Notes: generated by a model from the sequence alone, not told the origin. A stretch of 64,000 bases of DNA from Micrococcales bacterium (GCA_021287075.1 JAJTBD010000004.1:62001-126000), one strand, 5' to 3'; positions 1-9,265 are shown, counted from the first letter of the stretch. A program made the numbers and translations.

Positions 1-83
1 CGAGGATGCATGCCGACCACGAAGAAGGCATGCCCCCGACGGAGAAGCCGCAGAAGGAAGGGTGTTTGGACACCGCCGGGGTC

Positions 84-480
84 TTATGGCTCGCAGTCCG
101 CCTCATGGATCTGCTGGAGCATCGCCCAGATGGTCCGCTCGTGGTCGATCCCACTGTCGACGTCCTCGTCGGAGAAGGTCGCCACAACGGGCGGCGAACC
201 GCCGCCCGTTGCGGTAGTCGAGCGTGTGGACGAGCGCACCCGCAAAGGTCTCCGAACGGGGCCAGTCCGGATCGGCAGGCCCGGCAGCGATGAGTGCCGC
301 CGGGTCGTATGCACTCGCAGCCGGTCATGGTGCCCGCGCCAGGCGGATGCGACGCTGTCGGCCCTGTCGGCCACGATCGCGTGGACCCCCGCGGGCACGC
401 ACCGCAGCGGCGATGGCCAGGCCGCCTGGCCCGGCGCCGATGACGGGCGTGCTGAGGCCTGTGCGCCGCCGCGGCGGACT
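84..480 (-). pseudogene. Remnant of a flavin-containing monooxygenase
   Basis: The reverse strand encodes an FAD-binding Rossmann start, with VIGAGPGGLAIAAAVRARG in one frame. After a frameshift in a run of five C around 369 the next frame continues as VHAIVADRADSVASAWRGHH and then DRLRVHTTRRHSSLPG. This is the typical N-terminal block of YUCCA-like or other FAD monooxygenases. The centre of the protein is missing: a third frame then shows FAGALVHTLDYRNGRRFAA, which in intact relatives lies over 60 residues further on. The final stretch, ending HEADCEP and a stop at 84-86, is not recognised. A perfect 11-bp hairpin (186-210) lies in the wreck. No ATG-led start is visible. Bases 1-83 hold nothing I can name. 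Confidence 0.6.
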
Positions 481-501
481 CTACCGAGTGTTAAGCAGCG
501 G

Positions 502-1197
502 TCACCGATAGGTGATGAGCATCGGGTCGACCGCGGCCTCGAGGTGGGCCTGTTCGCCAAAGCTGATCATGCTCAGGCCGCGCTCCCCCGCCGTGATCCG
601 GGTCAGCGCGGTGTTGGCGCACGTGCTGTTGAGCCGGTCCCAGGTGAAGGCCGACCCGCCGAGCAGCGACGTCGCCGCCCACGCGATCGGCCCACCGGAG
701 GTGACGACCAGCGCCGTCTGCCCCTCCTCCAGCCGCCCCGACAGCGCCGCCAGCCCCGCGTCGACCCGGTCGGTGAAGGTCGGGAAGGACTCCTTGTAGT
801 CCTCGTCGTGCTCGCCGTCGACCCACCTGCTCAGCGCCTTCTCGAACATGCTCGCGAAGTTCTGGCGAGGGTGCAGGCTGCGCACGAGATCGGCCTTCAT
901 CACCACCTGCCGGCGATAGGCCGGTTTGAACGCCCCGATGATGTCCTGGTGGTCGTATTCGTCCCACGCCGGGTCGACCGTGGGCTCGATGTCCCAGCCG
1001 GCCGCCCGGGACGCCGCCTCGAGCGTCATCTGGTGGCGCTTCATCGAGCCGCTGAGGACGCACGCCGGCCGGATGCCCCGTGCCATCAGCGCCCGCCCCA
1101 GGATCTCGCTCTGCCGGATGCCCAGGTCCGACAGGTGGTCATAGTCGCGGGCGCCGAAGCGTGCCTGCCCGTGCCGCACGAGCAGGATTGTGCTCAT
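502..1197 (-). CDS. Histidine phosphatase family protein
   Basis: A 231-residue protein of the phosphoglycerate-mutase-like histidine phosphatase superfamily. The phosphate-accepting RHG triad is at residues 8-10, and the SGSMKRHQMT block downstream supplies the second arginine. The position usually held by a late histidine (VxxHGG in most members) reads VVTSGGPI, a variant that may lower or alter phosphatase activity. The gene is last in a three-gene reverse-strand operon. Its ATG overlaps the TGA of the phosphotransferase gene (1194-1197), so translational coupling is likely. The substrate cannot be told from sequence; the acyl-CoA-like neighbours are only suggestive. Confidence 0.85.
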   Translation of the reverse strand: MSTILLVRHGQARFGARDYDHLSDLGIRQSEILGRALMARGIRPACVLSGSMKRHQMTLEAASRAAGWDIEPTVDPAWDEYDHQDIIGAFKPAYRRQVVMKADLVRSLHPRQNFASMFEKALSRWVDGEHDEDYKESFPTFTDRVDAGLAALSGRLEEGQTALVVTSGGPIAWAATSLLGGSAFTWDRLNSTCANTALTRITAGERGLSMISFGEQAHLEAAVDPMLITYR

Positions 1198-2558
1198 CGG
1201 CCGCCCTCTTCATCCGGTATGCCGCCCCGCCACGGCCCCGTCTCGCCGGTCGCCTCCGCGGACGCCTCCCTCTCGGCAGCGGCGGCGAGGTCGCGCAGTT
1301 CGCGCCTCATATGCCGGTCGTGGGCGATGATCAGGCGCCGGCACCGGTAGTCGAGGTAGAGCACCATCGAGTGGAAGTTGCGGTAGGCCCTGTTGGTCGT
1401 CTGCTTGTGGAAGTAGCGGTAGTAGATCTGCTGGGCTATCACGGCCAGCCGGAAGAGCCCGAAGACCTCATAGAAGGTCCACTGCTTGGGGTCGATCTCG
1501 ATGCCCGACTGCTCGGCATAGGCCTGAACGACCTCGGCGCGGGTCATCATGCCGGGCGTGTGGGTGGGTTGCCGCCGGAACTTGCGGAAGATGAAATCGT
1601 CCTTGGCCTCGACCCAATAGGCAAGCGCCCCACCGAGATCCATCAGCGGGTCGCCAAGAGTGGCCATCTCCCAGTCGAGGACGCCGATGACCTTGGTCGG
1701 GTCATCCTTGTCGAAGACGAGGTTGTCGAGACGGAAGTCGTTGTGGATCAGGCAGGTCCGCACGTCCTTGGGCTGGTGGTCGGCCAACCACTGCATCGTC
1801 GACTCGAAGTTGCCGACATTGCGGGTGCGCGCCTTGCGGAATCGCTCGGACCAGCCACGCACCTGCCGCTCGACATAGCCGTCGCCCTTGCCGAGGCGGG
1901 TGAGCCCGGCAGCCTCGACGTCGACGGAGTGGAGCTGGGCGAGGACGTCAACAGCGTTGCGGCACAAGGCGGCCACGTGATCACGGTCGCCCTGCATCTC
2001 GGGCGGCAGGTCGGTGCGCGGGATGATCCCGTCGATGCGGTCCATGACATAGAAGTCGCCACCCATCACCGACTCGTCCTGGCAGAACGCGACCATCGCC
2101 GGCACGAGCGGGAAGGCGTCGGTGAGGGCCGACTGGATGCGGTACTCGCGCCCCATGTCGTGCGCGCCCTTGGCCTTGGTCCCCACCGGCGGCCGGCGCA
2201 GGATCAGGTCGCGCTCGGGATATCGCAGCAGATAGGTGAGGTTGGAGGCTCCACCGGTGAACTGACGAACCCGGGGCACACCGTCGAGTCCCGTTGCGTC
2301 AGAGGCGTTCTCACGCAGCCATTGGGCCATCCGCTCAACGTCGAAGGCGTCCTCACCCCGGACCTCGCTGGCGCCGGGCACCCCATCGTGTTCCGGGTGG
2401 TTGCCGTCGGGGCGCTCACCCGCAGCCTGCTCCTCATCGCGCTTGGCCTCGTCCTCGGCGAGCTTGCTCTTGTCGGCGACGGTGGGCGGCGGGCCCTCGT
2501 GCTGCGCACCGTCGCTCGTGGGCTCGACCATCTCGTCGGGGGTGTGCTCGTCGCTCAT
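1194..2558 (-). CDS. Phosphotransferase family protein (APH/ACAD10-11 kinase-like)
   Basis: A 454-residue protein of the aminoglycoside-phosphotransferase (APH) fold. The catalytic loop HNDFRLDNLVFD lies near residue 271 and the metal-binding LDWEMATLGDP near residue 296. These motifs match the subgroup related to the kinase domain of ACAD10/ACAD11, which acts on 4-hydroxyacyl-CoA or related substrates. The first 70 residues are acidic and disordered-looking and precede the usual family start, so a shorter start is possible. I keep the long form because its ATG overlaps the SDR stop (2555-2558). A GTATGCCGC motif at 1217 forces a rare ATA isoleucine codon near the C-terminus. Confidence 0.85.
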   Translation of the reverse strand: MSDEHTPDEMVEPTSDGAQHEGPPPTVADKSKLAEDEAKRDEEQAAGERPDGNHPEHDGVPGASEVRGEDAFDVERMAQWLRENASDATGLDGVPRVRQFTGGASNLTYLLRYPERDLILRRPPVGTKAKGAHDMGREYRIQSALTDAFPLVPAMVAFCQDESVMGGDFYVMDRIDGIIPRTDLPPEMQGDRDHVAALCRNAVDVLAQLHSVDVEAAGLTRLGKGDGYVERQVRGWSERFRKARTRNVGNFESTMQWLADHQPKDVRTCLIHNDFRLDNLVFDKDDPTKVIGVLDWEMATLGDPLMDLGGALAYWVEAKDDFIFRKFRRQPTHTPGMMTRAEVVQAYAEQSGIEIDPKQWTFYEVFGLFRLAVIAQQIYYRYFHKQTTNRAYRNFHSMVLYLDYRCRRLIIAHDRHMRRELRDLAAAAEREASAEATGETGPWRGGIPDEEGGR

Positions 2559-3427
2559 CGCGCCACCTCCCGTCCTGCCGCAGGCGTCTCGACGAGGAGC
2601 TCGCGCTCACGCTTCTCCGCTCGGGCAGCCGCGAGATCGAGGGCCCTGTGATAGACGGGCCGGGCAAGCCGCTTGGCCAGCCAGCCCACCCGAGCCTCGG
2701 CGTCGGTGAGGATGATCGGCCGACGCCGCTCGATCCCGCGCATCACCCGCGATGCGATGAGCTCGGCGGACCGCGGCGAGCCCTCGATCATCCCTCGGGC
2801 CTGGAGCTTGGCGCCCTCGTCGCGGCTGTCGAGCGAGTCGGCGAGGTTGCTGCGGAAGAACGACGGGCAGATCGCCGAAACGGTGATCCCATAGGGCGCC
2901 AGCTCGTGGCTGAGGGTCTCCGAGAGCGCGACCACGCCGGCCTTGACGGTGTTGTAGGAGCCCATCTGCGGCGGGTGGACGAGCCCGGCCGCCGACGCGG
3001 TGTTGACGATGTGCCCGCGCCGCTGCGCCTTCATCATGGGCGTGAAGGCCAGACACCCGCGCACGACGCCCTTGAGGTTGACGTCGATGACGCGGTCCCA
3101 CTCCTCCATCGTCGTCAGGTCGAAGTGGCCGCCCGTGGCGATGCCCGCGTTGTTGACGATGACGTCGAGCCCGCCCCACTGCTCCTCGACCCACTCGCGC
3201 GCCGCGGCCCAGTCCTCGTCGCGTGTCACGTCGAGCCTGCGGTATGCCGCCCTGCCGGGCAGCGTGCCAGCCGGGACCGCCTCGTGGCGGTCGGTGGCCA
3301 GGACGGTCTCACCGGCATTGACGAACTCCCGGGTCAGCGCAAGGCCGAGACCGGACGCCGCGCCGGTGACCAGGACGCGTCGAGGGCCGGCGCTCCGCGC
3401 CGGGATCGCATCGAGCGAGGGGGACAT
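2555..3427 (-). CDS. SDR family oxidoreductase
   Basis: Short-chain dehydrogenase/reductase of 290 residues. It shows the cofactor loop TGAASGLGLAL, the NNAG motif, and the catalytic S-Y-K set in TASAAG and SYNTVKAG. The ATG at 3427 is preceded by AGGAGG at 4-base spacing, which settles the start against a longer ATG 84 bases upstream. It is the first gene of a coupled operon with the kinase-like and phosphatase-like genes. A C-terminal extension rich in Arg and Glu is typical of a lipid- or acyl-acting subgroup. The substrate is unknown. Confidence 0.88.
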   Translation of the reverse strand: MSPSLDAIPARSAGPRRVLVTGAASGLGLALTREFVNAGETVLATDRHEAVPAGTLPGRAAYRRLDVTRDEDWAAAREWVEEQWGGLDVIVNNAGIATGGHFDLTTMEEWDRVIDVNLKGVVRGCLAFTPMMKAQRRGHIVNTASAAGLVHPPQMGSYNTVKAGVVALSETLSHELAPYGITVSAICPSFFRSNLADSLDSRDEGAKLQARGMIEGSPRSAELIASRVMRGIERRRPIILTDAEARVGWLAKRLARPVYHRALDLAAARAEKRERELLVETPAAGREVAR

Positions 3428-3605
3428 GGGACCTCCTGTGGGGGACTCGCTCTCATCCCACCACGTACGGCTCACCGCGGCCACCGCCCCTGGGGCGTTC
3501 CCACCGGGCAATATCGACTCTCACCGCAGGCACCACGCGGGGCCGGGCATGCTCGACAGCGCCGGCTGCGCGGCATACCTGATAGTCGTTATTGCCGCCC
3601 CGGTG

Positions 3606-3950
3606 TCAGTCGGCCTCGTGCATCGGCTGGCCGACGACCTGGACCAGCGAGCCGAGGGTGGCCAGGGCGATGCCGGCGCCACGCGAGCCGGTGAGCGCCA
3701 GTCCCGCGCCGGCCGCGGCGGTGAGCGCGACGATCACGCCCACGCGGGGCCAGAGCGGGAGGCGCGCCTCGGAGCGCGGCGCGATCCAGCGACCCCAGGC
3801 GGTGATGACCAGCACCACCGCGAGCGCGGCAAGCGCCCACCCGGCCACGCCGCCGCCCGCCAGCCGATAGCCGATGACACCGACCGCCGCCCACAGCCAG
3901 ATCTCCTGGGTGAAGACGAGGGCCCCGACCAGCAGCTGCGCAGCGCTCAC
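3606..3950 (-). CDS. DUF2568 (YrdB-like) small membrane protein
   Basis: A 114-residue protein with about four hydrophobic helices, ending in a conserved-looking hydrophilic HEAD tail. It starts with [20 protein letters not shown], typical of the DUF2568/YrdB family, whose role is unknown. I chose the GTG at 3950 because it gives the normal family length and has a weak AAGGATGG upstream; the ATG at 3998 would add 16 non-hydrophobic residues. It points away from the LOG/MFS pair. The spacer from 3428 to 3605 holds one reverse GTATGCCGC motif and no gene. Confidence 0.7.
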   Translation of the reverse strand: MSAAQLLVGALVFTQEIWLWAAVGVIGYRLAGGGVAGWALAALAVVLVITAWGRWIAPRSEARLPLWPRVGVIVALTAAAGAGLALTGSRGAGIALATLGSLVQVVGQPMHEAD

Positions 3951-4206
3951 ACCACCATCCTTGCCGAACCCCCCTTCGGCGACCAGCGCCCCGCACAAGG
4001 ACGACCACGGTTGCCCGGCGGACAGCCCTGCTGGTGCGCGCCGAGCACAGGGCCGGGCCCCCGGGGCGTGACCATGGTCGTCGTTGTGCGGGCGAGGGTG
4101 CGGGGGTATGCCGTGCAGCCGGCGCGGAACTCGCCAATTGGTTTAATGGTGGGTGGGGGCGCGGGGGGGGCGGGCGACTGGGGCACGCGGCATACGGCCA
4201 GCCCAA

Positions 4207-4212
4207 TAGTGT
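4207..4212 (+). promoter_or_regulatory. Probable -10 box of a leaderless transcript (LOG gene)
   Basis: TAGTGT ends 7 bases before the ATG at 4220, and no Shine-Dalgarno sequence is present. Transcription would start at or next to the start codon. The upstream spacer also holds a poly-G run (about 4161-4170) and two GTATGCCG-type motifs. Confidence 0.5.
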
Positions 4213-4219
4213 GAGTCGC

Positions 4220-4795
4220 ATGGACAGTGTGTGCGTCTTCTGCGGCTCCAGCCCGGGCAATGACCCCGCATACCTGGAGGCGGCGAGCGCCCTGGGGCGC
4301 GAGATCGCCTCCCGCGGCATCAGGCTGGTCTATGGCGGGGCGAGCGTGGGGCTGATGGGCGCGGTCGCCGATGCCGCCATGGCCGCCGGCGGCGAGGTCG
4401 TCGGGGTCATCCCCTCCCACCTGTGGGACGCCGAGGTGGGCCACGCCGGCCTGACCGATCTGCACGTCACCGCCTCGATGCACGAGCGCAAGGCGCTGAT
4501 GGCCGAGCTGTCCGAAGGGTTCCTCGCGATGCCCGGCGGCTTCGGCACGCTCGAGGAGGTCGTCGAGATCCTCACCTGGGGCCAGCTTGGGCTGCACCAC
4601 AAGCCGATCGGCTTCCTCGACACGGCCGGCTTCTATGAGCCCCTGATGCGTTTCGTGGACCACGCGGTCGGCGCGGGCTTCATCCGCGCGCAGCACCTGA
4701 GCCTCTTCCACCGCGGCGCCGACCCGGCCGCGCTGCTGGACGACATGGCCACCTGGGAGCCCACGACCGTCCCCAAGTGGGTCGAGCGCACATGA
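4220..4795 (+). CDS. LOG family protein (cytokinin riboside 5'-monophosphate phosphoribohydrolase-like)
   Basis: A 191-residue TIGR00730/LOG protein. It opens with [13 protein letters not shown], carries the nucleotide-binding GGASVGLMG, and has the family signature PGGFGTLEE near residue 106. Members cleave nucleoside 5'-monophosphates to base and ribose-5-phosphate. The ATG at 4220 follows a TAGTGT -10 box by 7 bases; a GTG at 4213 is in frame but less likely by family alignment. Its TGA overlaps the ATG of the MFS gene, so the two are probably co-translated. Confidence 0.88.
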   Translation: MDSVCVFCGSSPGNDPAYLEAASALGREIASRGIRLVYGGASVGLMGAVADAAMAAGGEVVGVIPSHLWDAEVGHAGLTDLHVTASMHERKALMAELSEGFLAMPGGFGTLEEVVEILTWGQLGLHHKPIGFLDTAGFYEPLMRFVDHAVGAGFIRAQHLSLFHRGADPAALLDDMATWEPTTVPKWVERT

Positions 4796-5973
4796 CCGAT
4801 CGGGTGGCTCCCTGGCTGCGCGTGGCGCTGGCCATGTTTGGGGTCGGCTGGGGCGCAAACCAGTTCGCGCCGATGGTCCTGGCCTATCGCCAGCAGGACG
4901 GGCTCAGCGAGTCCTCGGTCACCCTGATGTTTGCCATGTATGCCGCGGGCCTGATCCCAGCGCTCCTGGTCTCCGCCCGTGTCTCGACGATCATCGGGCA
5001 CCGCTCCGTGCTGCGCCCGATGATGGTGCTGTCGGTCCTCGCGTCGCTGATGCTCATCGCCGGCAAGGACCACGAATGGGCCCTGTTCGCAGGGCGGTTC
5101 ATGGCCGGCGTCGCCTCGGGCGCCGTCTTCGCCCCCGGCACGGCGTGGGTCCGCGAGCTGTCGGCGGGCGCCCCCGCGGGCACCGGCGCGCGACGCGCGG
5201 CGATCGCCCTGTCGTCGGGTTTTGGCGGCGGGCCGCTGGTCGCCGGCATGCTCGCCCAGTGGGGACCGCACCCGCAGGTCCTCCCCTATCTCGCCCACCT
5301 GCTCGTGATGGTGATCGTCACGCCCCTGGTCTGGCGCGCACCCGAGACCGCCGACGAGCACCACCTCACGCTCGCGCCGCACGGCGCCCTCCACACCATC
5401 TTCAGCGCGCCGTATGCCGCGGTGCTCGCCCCCGTCGGACCGTGGGTCTTCGGGTCGGCGGCCCTGGGTTTCGTCACGGTCCCCTCCCTCGTCGCCGACA
5501 AGACGGTGGGGATCGCCATCGCGCTCAGCGGTTTTTCCGCGGCCCTCGGGCTGGGCACCGGCGTCGCGATCCAGCCCCGGGTGCGGCGGATGGAGGCCCA
5601 CCGTCCGGGCAGCGCCCTGCCGCTGGGAATGCTGCTGTCCACGGCCGGCCTGCTCACCGGGGCCACCACGGCAGCCACCCACCAGGTCGCACTGGTGGCG
5701 CCGGCAGCGGCACTGCTCGGCACGGCATACGGCATGGTCCTCACCGGTGGGCTGATGCAGGTGGAGCGGCTCGCCCATTCCGACACCCAGGCCCTGCTCA
5801 ACGCCGTCTTCTATGCGGTGACCTATGTGGGCTTCATCTTCCCCTTCGTCGCCGCGGTGCTCACGCGGCGTTTCGGCCCGGTCGAGGTGATGCTCGGCGG
5901 CGCCGTGGTCACCGTGCTCACCGCGCTGTGGGCAGCCGGGATGGAGCGGCGCTATCTGCGCCACAGCCACTGA
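4792..5973 (+). CDS. MFS transporter
   Basis: A 393-residue membrane protein with about 12 hydrophobic segments and a major-facilitator pattern. Helix 2/3 carries the arginine-rich [15 protein letters not shown] loop, which corresponds to the MFS motif A region, and [16 protein letters not shown] resembles the motif in helices 4-5. No substrate can be assigned. Translation is coupled to the LOG gene by an ATGA overlap (4792-4795), so the pair may handle a purine or nucleoside compound, which is inference only. Three GTATGCCG motifs lie inside, all read as Tyr-Ala or Ala-Tyr. Confidence 0.85.
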   Translation: MTDRVAPWLRVALAMFGVGWGANQFAPMVLAYRQQDGLSESSVTLMFAMYAAGLIPALLVSARVSTIIGHRSVLRPMMVLSVLASLMLIAGKDHEWALFAGRFMAGVASGAVFAPGTAWVRELSAGAPAGTGARRAAIALSSGFGGGPLVAGMLAQWGPHPQVLPYLAHLLVMVIVTPLVWRAPETADEHHLTLAPHGALHTIFSAPYAAVLAPVGPWVFGSAALGFVTVPSLVADKTVGIAIALSGFSAALGLGTGVAIQPRVRRMEAHRPGSALPLGMLLSTAGLLTGATTAATHQVALVAPAAALLGTAYGMVLTGGLMQVERLAHSDTQALLNAVFYAVTYVGFIFPFVAAVLTRRFGPVEVMLGGAVVTVLTALWAAGMERRYLRHSH

Positions 5974-6024
5974 CCCCGCCCACGCTGGGGGGCAAAGTTC
6001 TCGTGCCCGAGGTTGCACAACGGC

Positions 6025-6040
6025 ATACCCCCTGGGGTAT
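6025..6040. promoter_or_regulatory. CstR/CsoR-type operator upstream of the persulfide gene
   Basis: ATACCCCCTGGGGTAT is an inverted repeat of ATACCCC around a 2-base centre, the form bound by the CsoR/CstR repressor family. It lies 46 bases before the start codon and overlaps the likely promoter (TTGCAC at 6013, TATGTT at 6038). A nearly identical palindrome precedes the CoA-disulfide reductase gene at 43512. The downstream gene's sulfur chemistry favours the persulfide sensor CstR over the copper sensor CsoR. Confidence 0.85.
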
Positions 6041-6086
6041 GTTGGAACTGGCCTGCGACATCCGACGCGCAACCGAGAGGACCACG

Positions 6087-7442
6087 ATGACCGTCACGAT
6101 CGTCCCCATTGAGACCCCCACCCTGGGCGACCGCAGCTATCTCGCCCACGACGGCCAGGTCGCCCTCGTCGTCGACCCCCAGCGTGACATCGACCGGGTC
6201 CTCGAGCTCGCCGAGCGCGAGGGCGTGCGCATCACGCACATCGTCGAGACCCACATCCACAACGACTACCTGAGCGGCGGCCTGGCCCTGGCCGAGAAGA
6301 CCGGCGCCGGCTACTACGTCAACGCCGCCGACCCGGTGGCCTATGAGCGCATCGGCATCAGCGACGGCGATGTCATCGAGGTCAGCGACGCCATGCGGGT
6401 GCGCGTCATCGCGACGCCCGGCCACACCTTCACCCACCTGTCCTATGCCCTCGAGGGCGAGACCCAGGCCGTTTTCACCGGCGGCTCCCTGCTCTTTGGC
6501 TCGACCGGGCGCCCCGACCTGCTCGGCCCCGACCACACCGACGCCCTCGCCCGCCACCAGTGGGCCAGCGCCCACCGCCTCGCCGACGAGCTCGCCGACG
6601 ACACCGCGGTCATGCCCACCCACGGCTTCGGCAGCTTCTGCTCCGCGACCCAGTCCGAGGGCACCGACTCCACGATCGGCAAGGAGAAGACGTCCAACCC
6701 CGCGCTCACCAAGAGCGAGGAGGACTATGTCGAGGAGCTGCTCGCCGGCCTCGACGCCTTCCCCGCCTACTACGCCCACATGGGCCCGGGCAACACCGCC
6801 GGCCCGTCCGACGCCGACCTCTCCGCGCCCGAGCCCGCCGACAAGGCCGAGATCAGGCGCCGCCTCGAGGCCGGCGAGTGGGTCGTCGACCTGCGCACCC
6901 GCACGGCATTCGCGGCCGGCCACGTGCCGGGGTCGTTCAACTTCGGCCTCGACGGCCAGTTCTCGACCTATCTCGGGTGGCTCATCCCGTGGGGCACCCC
7001 GCTCACCCTCCTCGGCGAGTCGCCGGAGCAGGTGGCCGAGGCCCAGCGAGAGCTCGTGCGCATCGGCATCGACCGCCCCGCCGCCTCGGCGACCGGCGAG
7101 CCGGCGGACTGGACCGACGCCGAGCTCGCGACCTTCCCCCGGGCGACCTTCGCTGACCTGGCCGACGTGCGCCACCACCGCCCGGTGACGATCCTCGACG
7201 TGCGCCGCGAGCCCGAGCACGCCGACTCCCACATCGAGGGCAGCGTCAACATCCCGATCCACGACACCCTGAAGCGTCTCGACGAGGTGCCGCAGGGCGA
7301 GCTGTGGGTGCACTGCGCGGGTGGCTACCGCGCCTCGCTCGTCGCCTCGATCCTCGCGGCCAAGGGCCACCAGGTCGTCGCCGTCGACGAGAACTACGCC
7401 GAGAACGCCCCCAAGACCAATCTGCCGCTCGTCACCGCCTGA
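6087..7442 (+). CDS. MBL-fold persulfide dioxygenase-like hydrolase fused to two rhodanese domains
   Basis: A 451-residue cytoplasmic protein. The N-terminal metallo-beta-lactamase domain has THIHNDYLSG (metal ligands) near residue 54, TPGHTFTHLSY near residue 111 and PTHGFGSFC near residue 178, as in the ETHE1/Blh group that oxidises or hydrolyses persulfides. A first rhodanese domain (about 260-350) lacks the active cysteine. A second (about 365-450) has the active loop CAGGYR. The ATG at 6087 follows GAGAGG by 6 bases. With the CstR-type operator upstream this is a sulfide/persulfide detoxification gene. A weak CCGCC/GGCGG hairpin follows the stop. Confidence 0.9.
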   Translation: MTVTIVPIETPTLGDRSYLAHDGQVALVVDPQRDIDRVLELAEREGVRITHIVETHIHNDYLSGGLALAEKTGAGYYVNAADPVAYERIGISDGDVIEVSDAMRVRVIATPGHTFTHLSYALEGETQAVFTGGSLLFGSTGRPDLLGPDHTDALARHQWASAHRLADELADDTAVMPTHGFGSFCSATQSEGTDSTIGKEKTSNPALTKSEEDYVEELLAGLDAFPAYYAHMGPGNTAGPSDADLSAPEPADKAEIRRRLEAGEWVVDLRTRTAFAAGHVPGSFNFGLDGQFSTYLGWLIPWGTPLTLLGESPEQVAEAQRELVRIGIDRPAASATGEPADWTDAELATFPRATFADLADVRHHRPVTILDVRREPEHADSHIEGSVNIPIHDTLKRLDEVPQGELWVHCAGGYRASLVASILAAKGHQVVAVDENYAENAPKTNLPLVTA

Positions 7443-7753
7443 CCGCCCGAGAGGCGGCCGGGGCGCGAGGTCGTCCCGGTGACTGAGAACTCTCGCCCGT
7501 TCACTAGGGCCTCGATCCGCGATCTCTAGTAGATTCGGCAGTAGCGCGACATGCCGTCCGGACCCCCTGCCGGACCGCAACGCTGTCGCGCAGGGCCGGC
7601 CGGCGCTCTCACCCCTGTGGCGCTCGGCCGGCCCGCTGCATTCCCCGCCCCCTCCGCGGCATTCGTGCCTTTCGTCTCACTCGGGGATCCCACCGCCTCG
7701 CCGCACCGGTGCGCACTAGGCTGTGAGCCACGCACCACCTGGAGGAGGAGACC
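7443..7753. other. Intergenic region with promoter for the FMN protein gene
   Basis: No gene is visible in these 311 bases. A weak hairpin (CCGCC/GGCGG, 7445-7459) follows the persulfide gene. Near the other end TAGGCT (7717-7722) is a plausible -10 box, and GGAGGAGG (around 7741) is a strong ribosome binding site for the gene at 7754. The middle part is GC-rich without recognisable motifs. Confidence 0.5.
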
Positions 7754-8203
7754 ATGGAGCACGACTTCGACCGCCCGACCGAAGAGGTCATCCACAACCT
7801 CTCCGAGGACGAGTGCTGGGACCTGCTCGAGAAGCACGAGTTCGGCCGGCTCGCCTTCCACCTCGCCGGCGATGTCGACATCCGCCCGATCAACTATGTC
7901 GTGCACGACCGGCAGATCCTCTTCATCACCGCCCCCGGCGACAAGCTGCTCGGCATCGTGATGAACTCCGACGTCGCGTTCGAGATCGACGAGATCCTCA
8001 AGGGCGAGCACGCCATGAGCGTCATCGTCCACGGCAACGCCCGTCACCTCGAGGGCCCCGACGCCCAGATCATCGAGCAGCTGCCGCTGCGCCCCTGGGT
8101 GCCGACCGCCAAATACGACGTCGTCTCGATCACCCCGTCCTTCGTCACCGGCAAGCGCTTCGATCTCTCGCGCCCCTGGTCGCACATGCGGCCGATGCGC
8201 TGA
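7754..8203 (+). CDS. Pyridoxamine 5'-phosphate oxidase family protein
   Basis: A 149-residue split-barrel flavin or F420-binding protein. It has the pattern CWDLLEKHEFGRLAFHLAGD followed by IRPINYVVHDRQILFITAPG, typical of PNPOx-like small proteins of actinobacteria. It ends in a basic tail after SITPSFVTGKRFDLSRPW. A strong GGAGGAGG site 5 bases upstream fixes the start. The reaction is unknown; relatives use FMN or F420 to reduce small molecules. It faces the amidohydrolase gene tail to tail across a GTATGCCGC hairpin. Confidence 0.85.
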   Translation: MEHDFDRPTEEVIHNLSEDECWDLLEKHEFGRLAFHLAGDVDIRPINYVVHDRQILFITAPGDKLLGIVMNSDVAFEIDEILKGEHAMSVIVHGNARHLEGPDAQIIEQLPLRPWVPTAKYDVVSITPSFVTGKRFDLSRPWSHMRPMR

Positions 8204-8221
8204 CCCCACCACGACGACAGC

Positions 8222-8262
8222 GGTATGCCGCGTGTGCAGCTGCGCACGCGGCATACCTTTTT
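8222..8262. terminator. Bidirectional terminator built from two GTATGCCGC motifs
   Basis: GGTATGCCGCGTG is mirrored by CACGCGGCATACC around a GCAGCTGC centre. There is one T-G wobble in 18-base arms, followed by TTTTTG on the + strand. It lies between two convergent genes (stops at 8203 and 8282). It is the first of three such hairpins in the window. Confidence 0.8.
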
Positions 8263-8281
8263 GTGTGAGCAGCCTCGGGGC

Positions 8282-9265
8282 TCAGGCGCCCTCGAAATAG
8301 CGGCGCGGGTTGTCCACCAGCATCTGGTCGATCTGCTCCTGGGTGACGCCGGCCTCGAGCAGGGCGGGCAGGATGTCGGCGACGATGTGGCCGTAGTGCC
8401 AGTCGGGCACCGCCGGCATGATCTCCGGCGCGACCCAGTCGATGTGGCAGGACGCGTCGTGGGCCAGCACCATCCGGTCGGCGAAGCCCCGCTTGGCCAG
8501 CTCGACGACGACTCCCACGCGCTGCTCGGTGGAGGCCTCGAGCGTGATGCCGAAGCGGTCCATGCCCAGCCAGAAGCCGGCCTCGGCGAGCTCGCTGAGG
8601 TGGTCGGCGTCGGCGGTGTCACCGCTGTGGCCCAGGACGATCCGGCCCGGCTCGACGCCGAGGTCGTCGACAAGGACCTGCTTGACGAGCAGGCCCGTCC
8701 TGGAGTCGGGGTGGGTGTGCACGGTGATGGGCGTGCCGGTCTCGAGGTGGGCGGCGCCGACCGCCCGCATGATCCGCTCTACACCGGGTGTCATGCCGGG
8801 GGCGTCGATGGCGCACTTGAGCAGACCGGCCTTGACCCCCGTGCCGGCGATGCCGTCGCGGATGTCGCCGACGAACATCTCCACCATCGGCTCGGGCACC
8901 TCGGCGCCGACCATCGCGTTGAGCGCCGGCCCGCGGTAGTCGAAGAAGTGCGGCGCGGAGTCATAGGTGTACATGCCCGTCGCGACGACGATGTTGAGGT
9001 CCGGCACGCGCTCGGCCACCTGCTGCACCAGCGGGATGTCGCGGCCGAGGCCGACGACGGTGGGGTCGACGATCGTGCGGATGCCGTCGTCGACCAGCTG
9101 CTGGAGCTTGGTCGCCGCGTCGGCGATGCGCTCCTCCTCGGGGGCATAGAACTGCGGGTAGTTGGCCTTGATGTCGGCGCTGGTGACGAAGACATGCTCG
9201 TGCATATAGGTCTTGCCGAGGTCGGCGGTGTCGACCTGGCCTCGGATGGTCTCGATCTGCGCCAT
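8282..9265 (-). CDS. Phosphotriesterase family metal-dependent hydrolase
   Basis: A 327-residue TIM-barrel amidohydrolase of the phosphotriesterase/lactonase (PLL) type. It shows the first metal ligands in YMHEHVF (residues 21-27), the carboxylated lysine in GLLKCAID (about 150), then TVHTHP, LGHSGDT and LAHDASCH for the remaining ligands. Length and motif order match the family. Natural substrates are probably lactones or related esters, and organophosphate activity is promiscuous in this family. The start at 9265 has ATGGCGCAG with GAGCGCGCC upstream and no strong ribosome site. Confidence 0.85.
   Translation of the reverse strand: MAQIETIRGQVDTADLGKTYMHEHVFVTSADIKANYPQFYAPEEERIADAATKLQQLVDDGIRTIVDPTVVGLGRDIPLVQQVAERVPDLNIVVATGMYTYDSAPHFFDYRGPALNAMVGAEVPEPMVEMFVGDIRDGIAGTGVKAGLLKCAIDAPGMTPGVERIMRAVGAAHLETGTPITVHTHPDSRTGLLVKQVLVDDLGVEPGRIVLGHSGDTADADHLSELAEAGFWLGMDRFGITLEASTEQRVGVVVELAKRGFADRMVLAHDASCHIDWVAPEIMPAVPDWHYGHIVADILPALLEAGVTQEQIDQMLVDNPRRYFEGA

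Noticed and set aside
10-1350. 446-codon forward ORF over the first genes
   Set aside because: It is antisense to the histidine phosphatase and the phosphotransferase C-terminus, is Arg/Pro rich without domains, and reflects high-GC shadow coding.
4151-4172. Poly-G run as a phase-variable promoter element
   Set aside because: A short G run in 70% GC DNA is not rare, and it lies outside the -10/-35 spacing of the LOG gene.
5076-6086. N-terminal extension of the persulfide gene through the MFS gene
   Set aside because: The frame overlaps the MFS coding region in another frame; the ATG at 6087 has a ribosome site and lies after the CstR-type operator.
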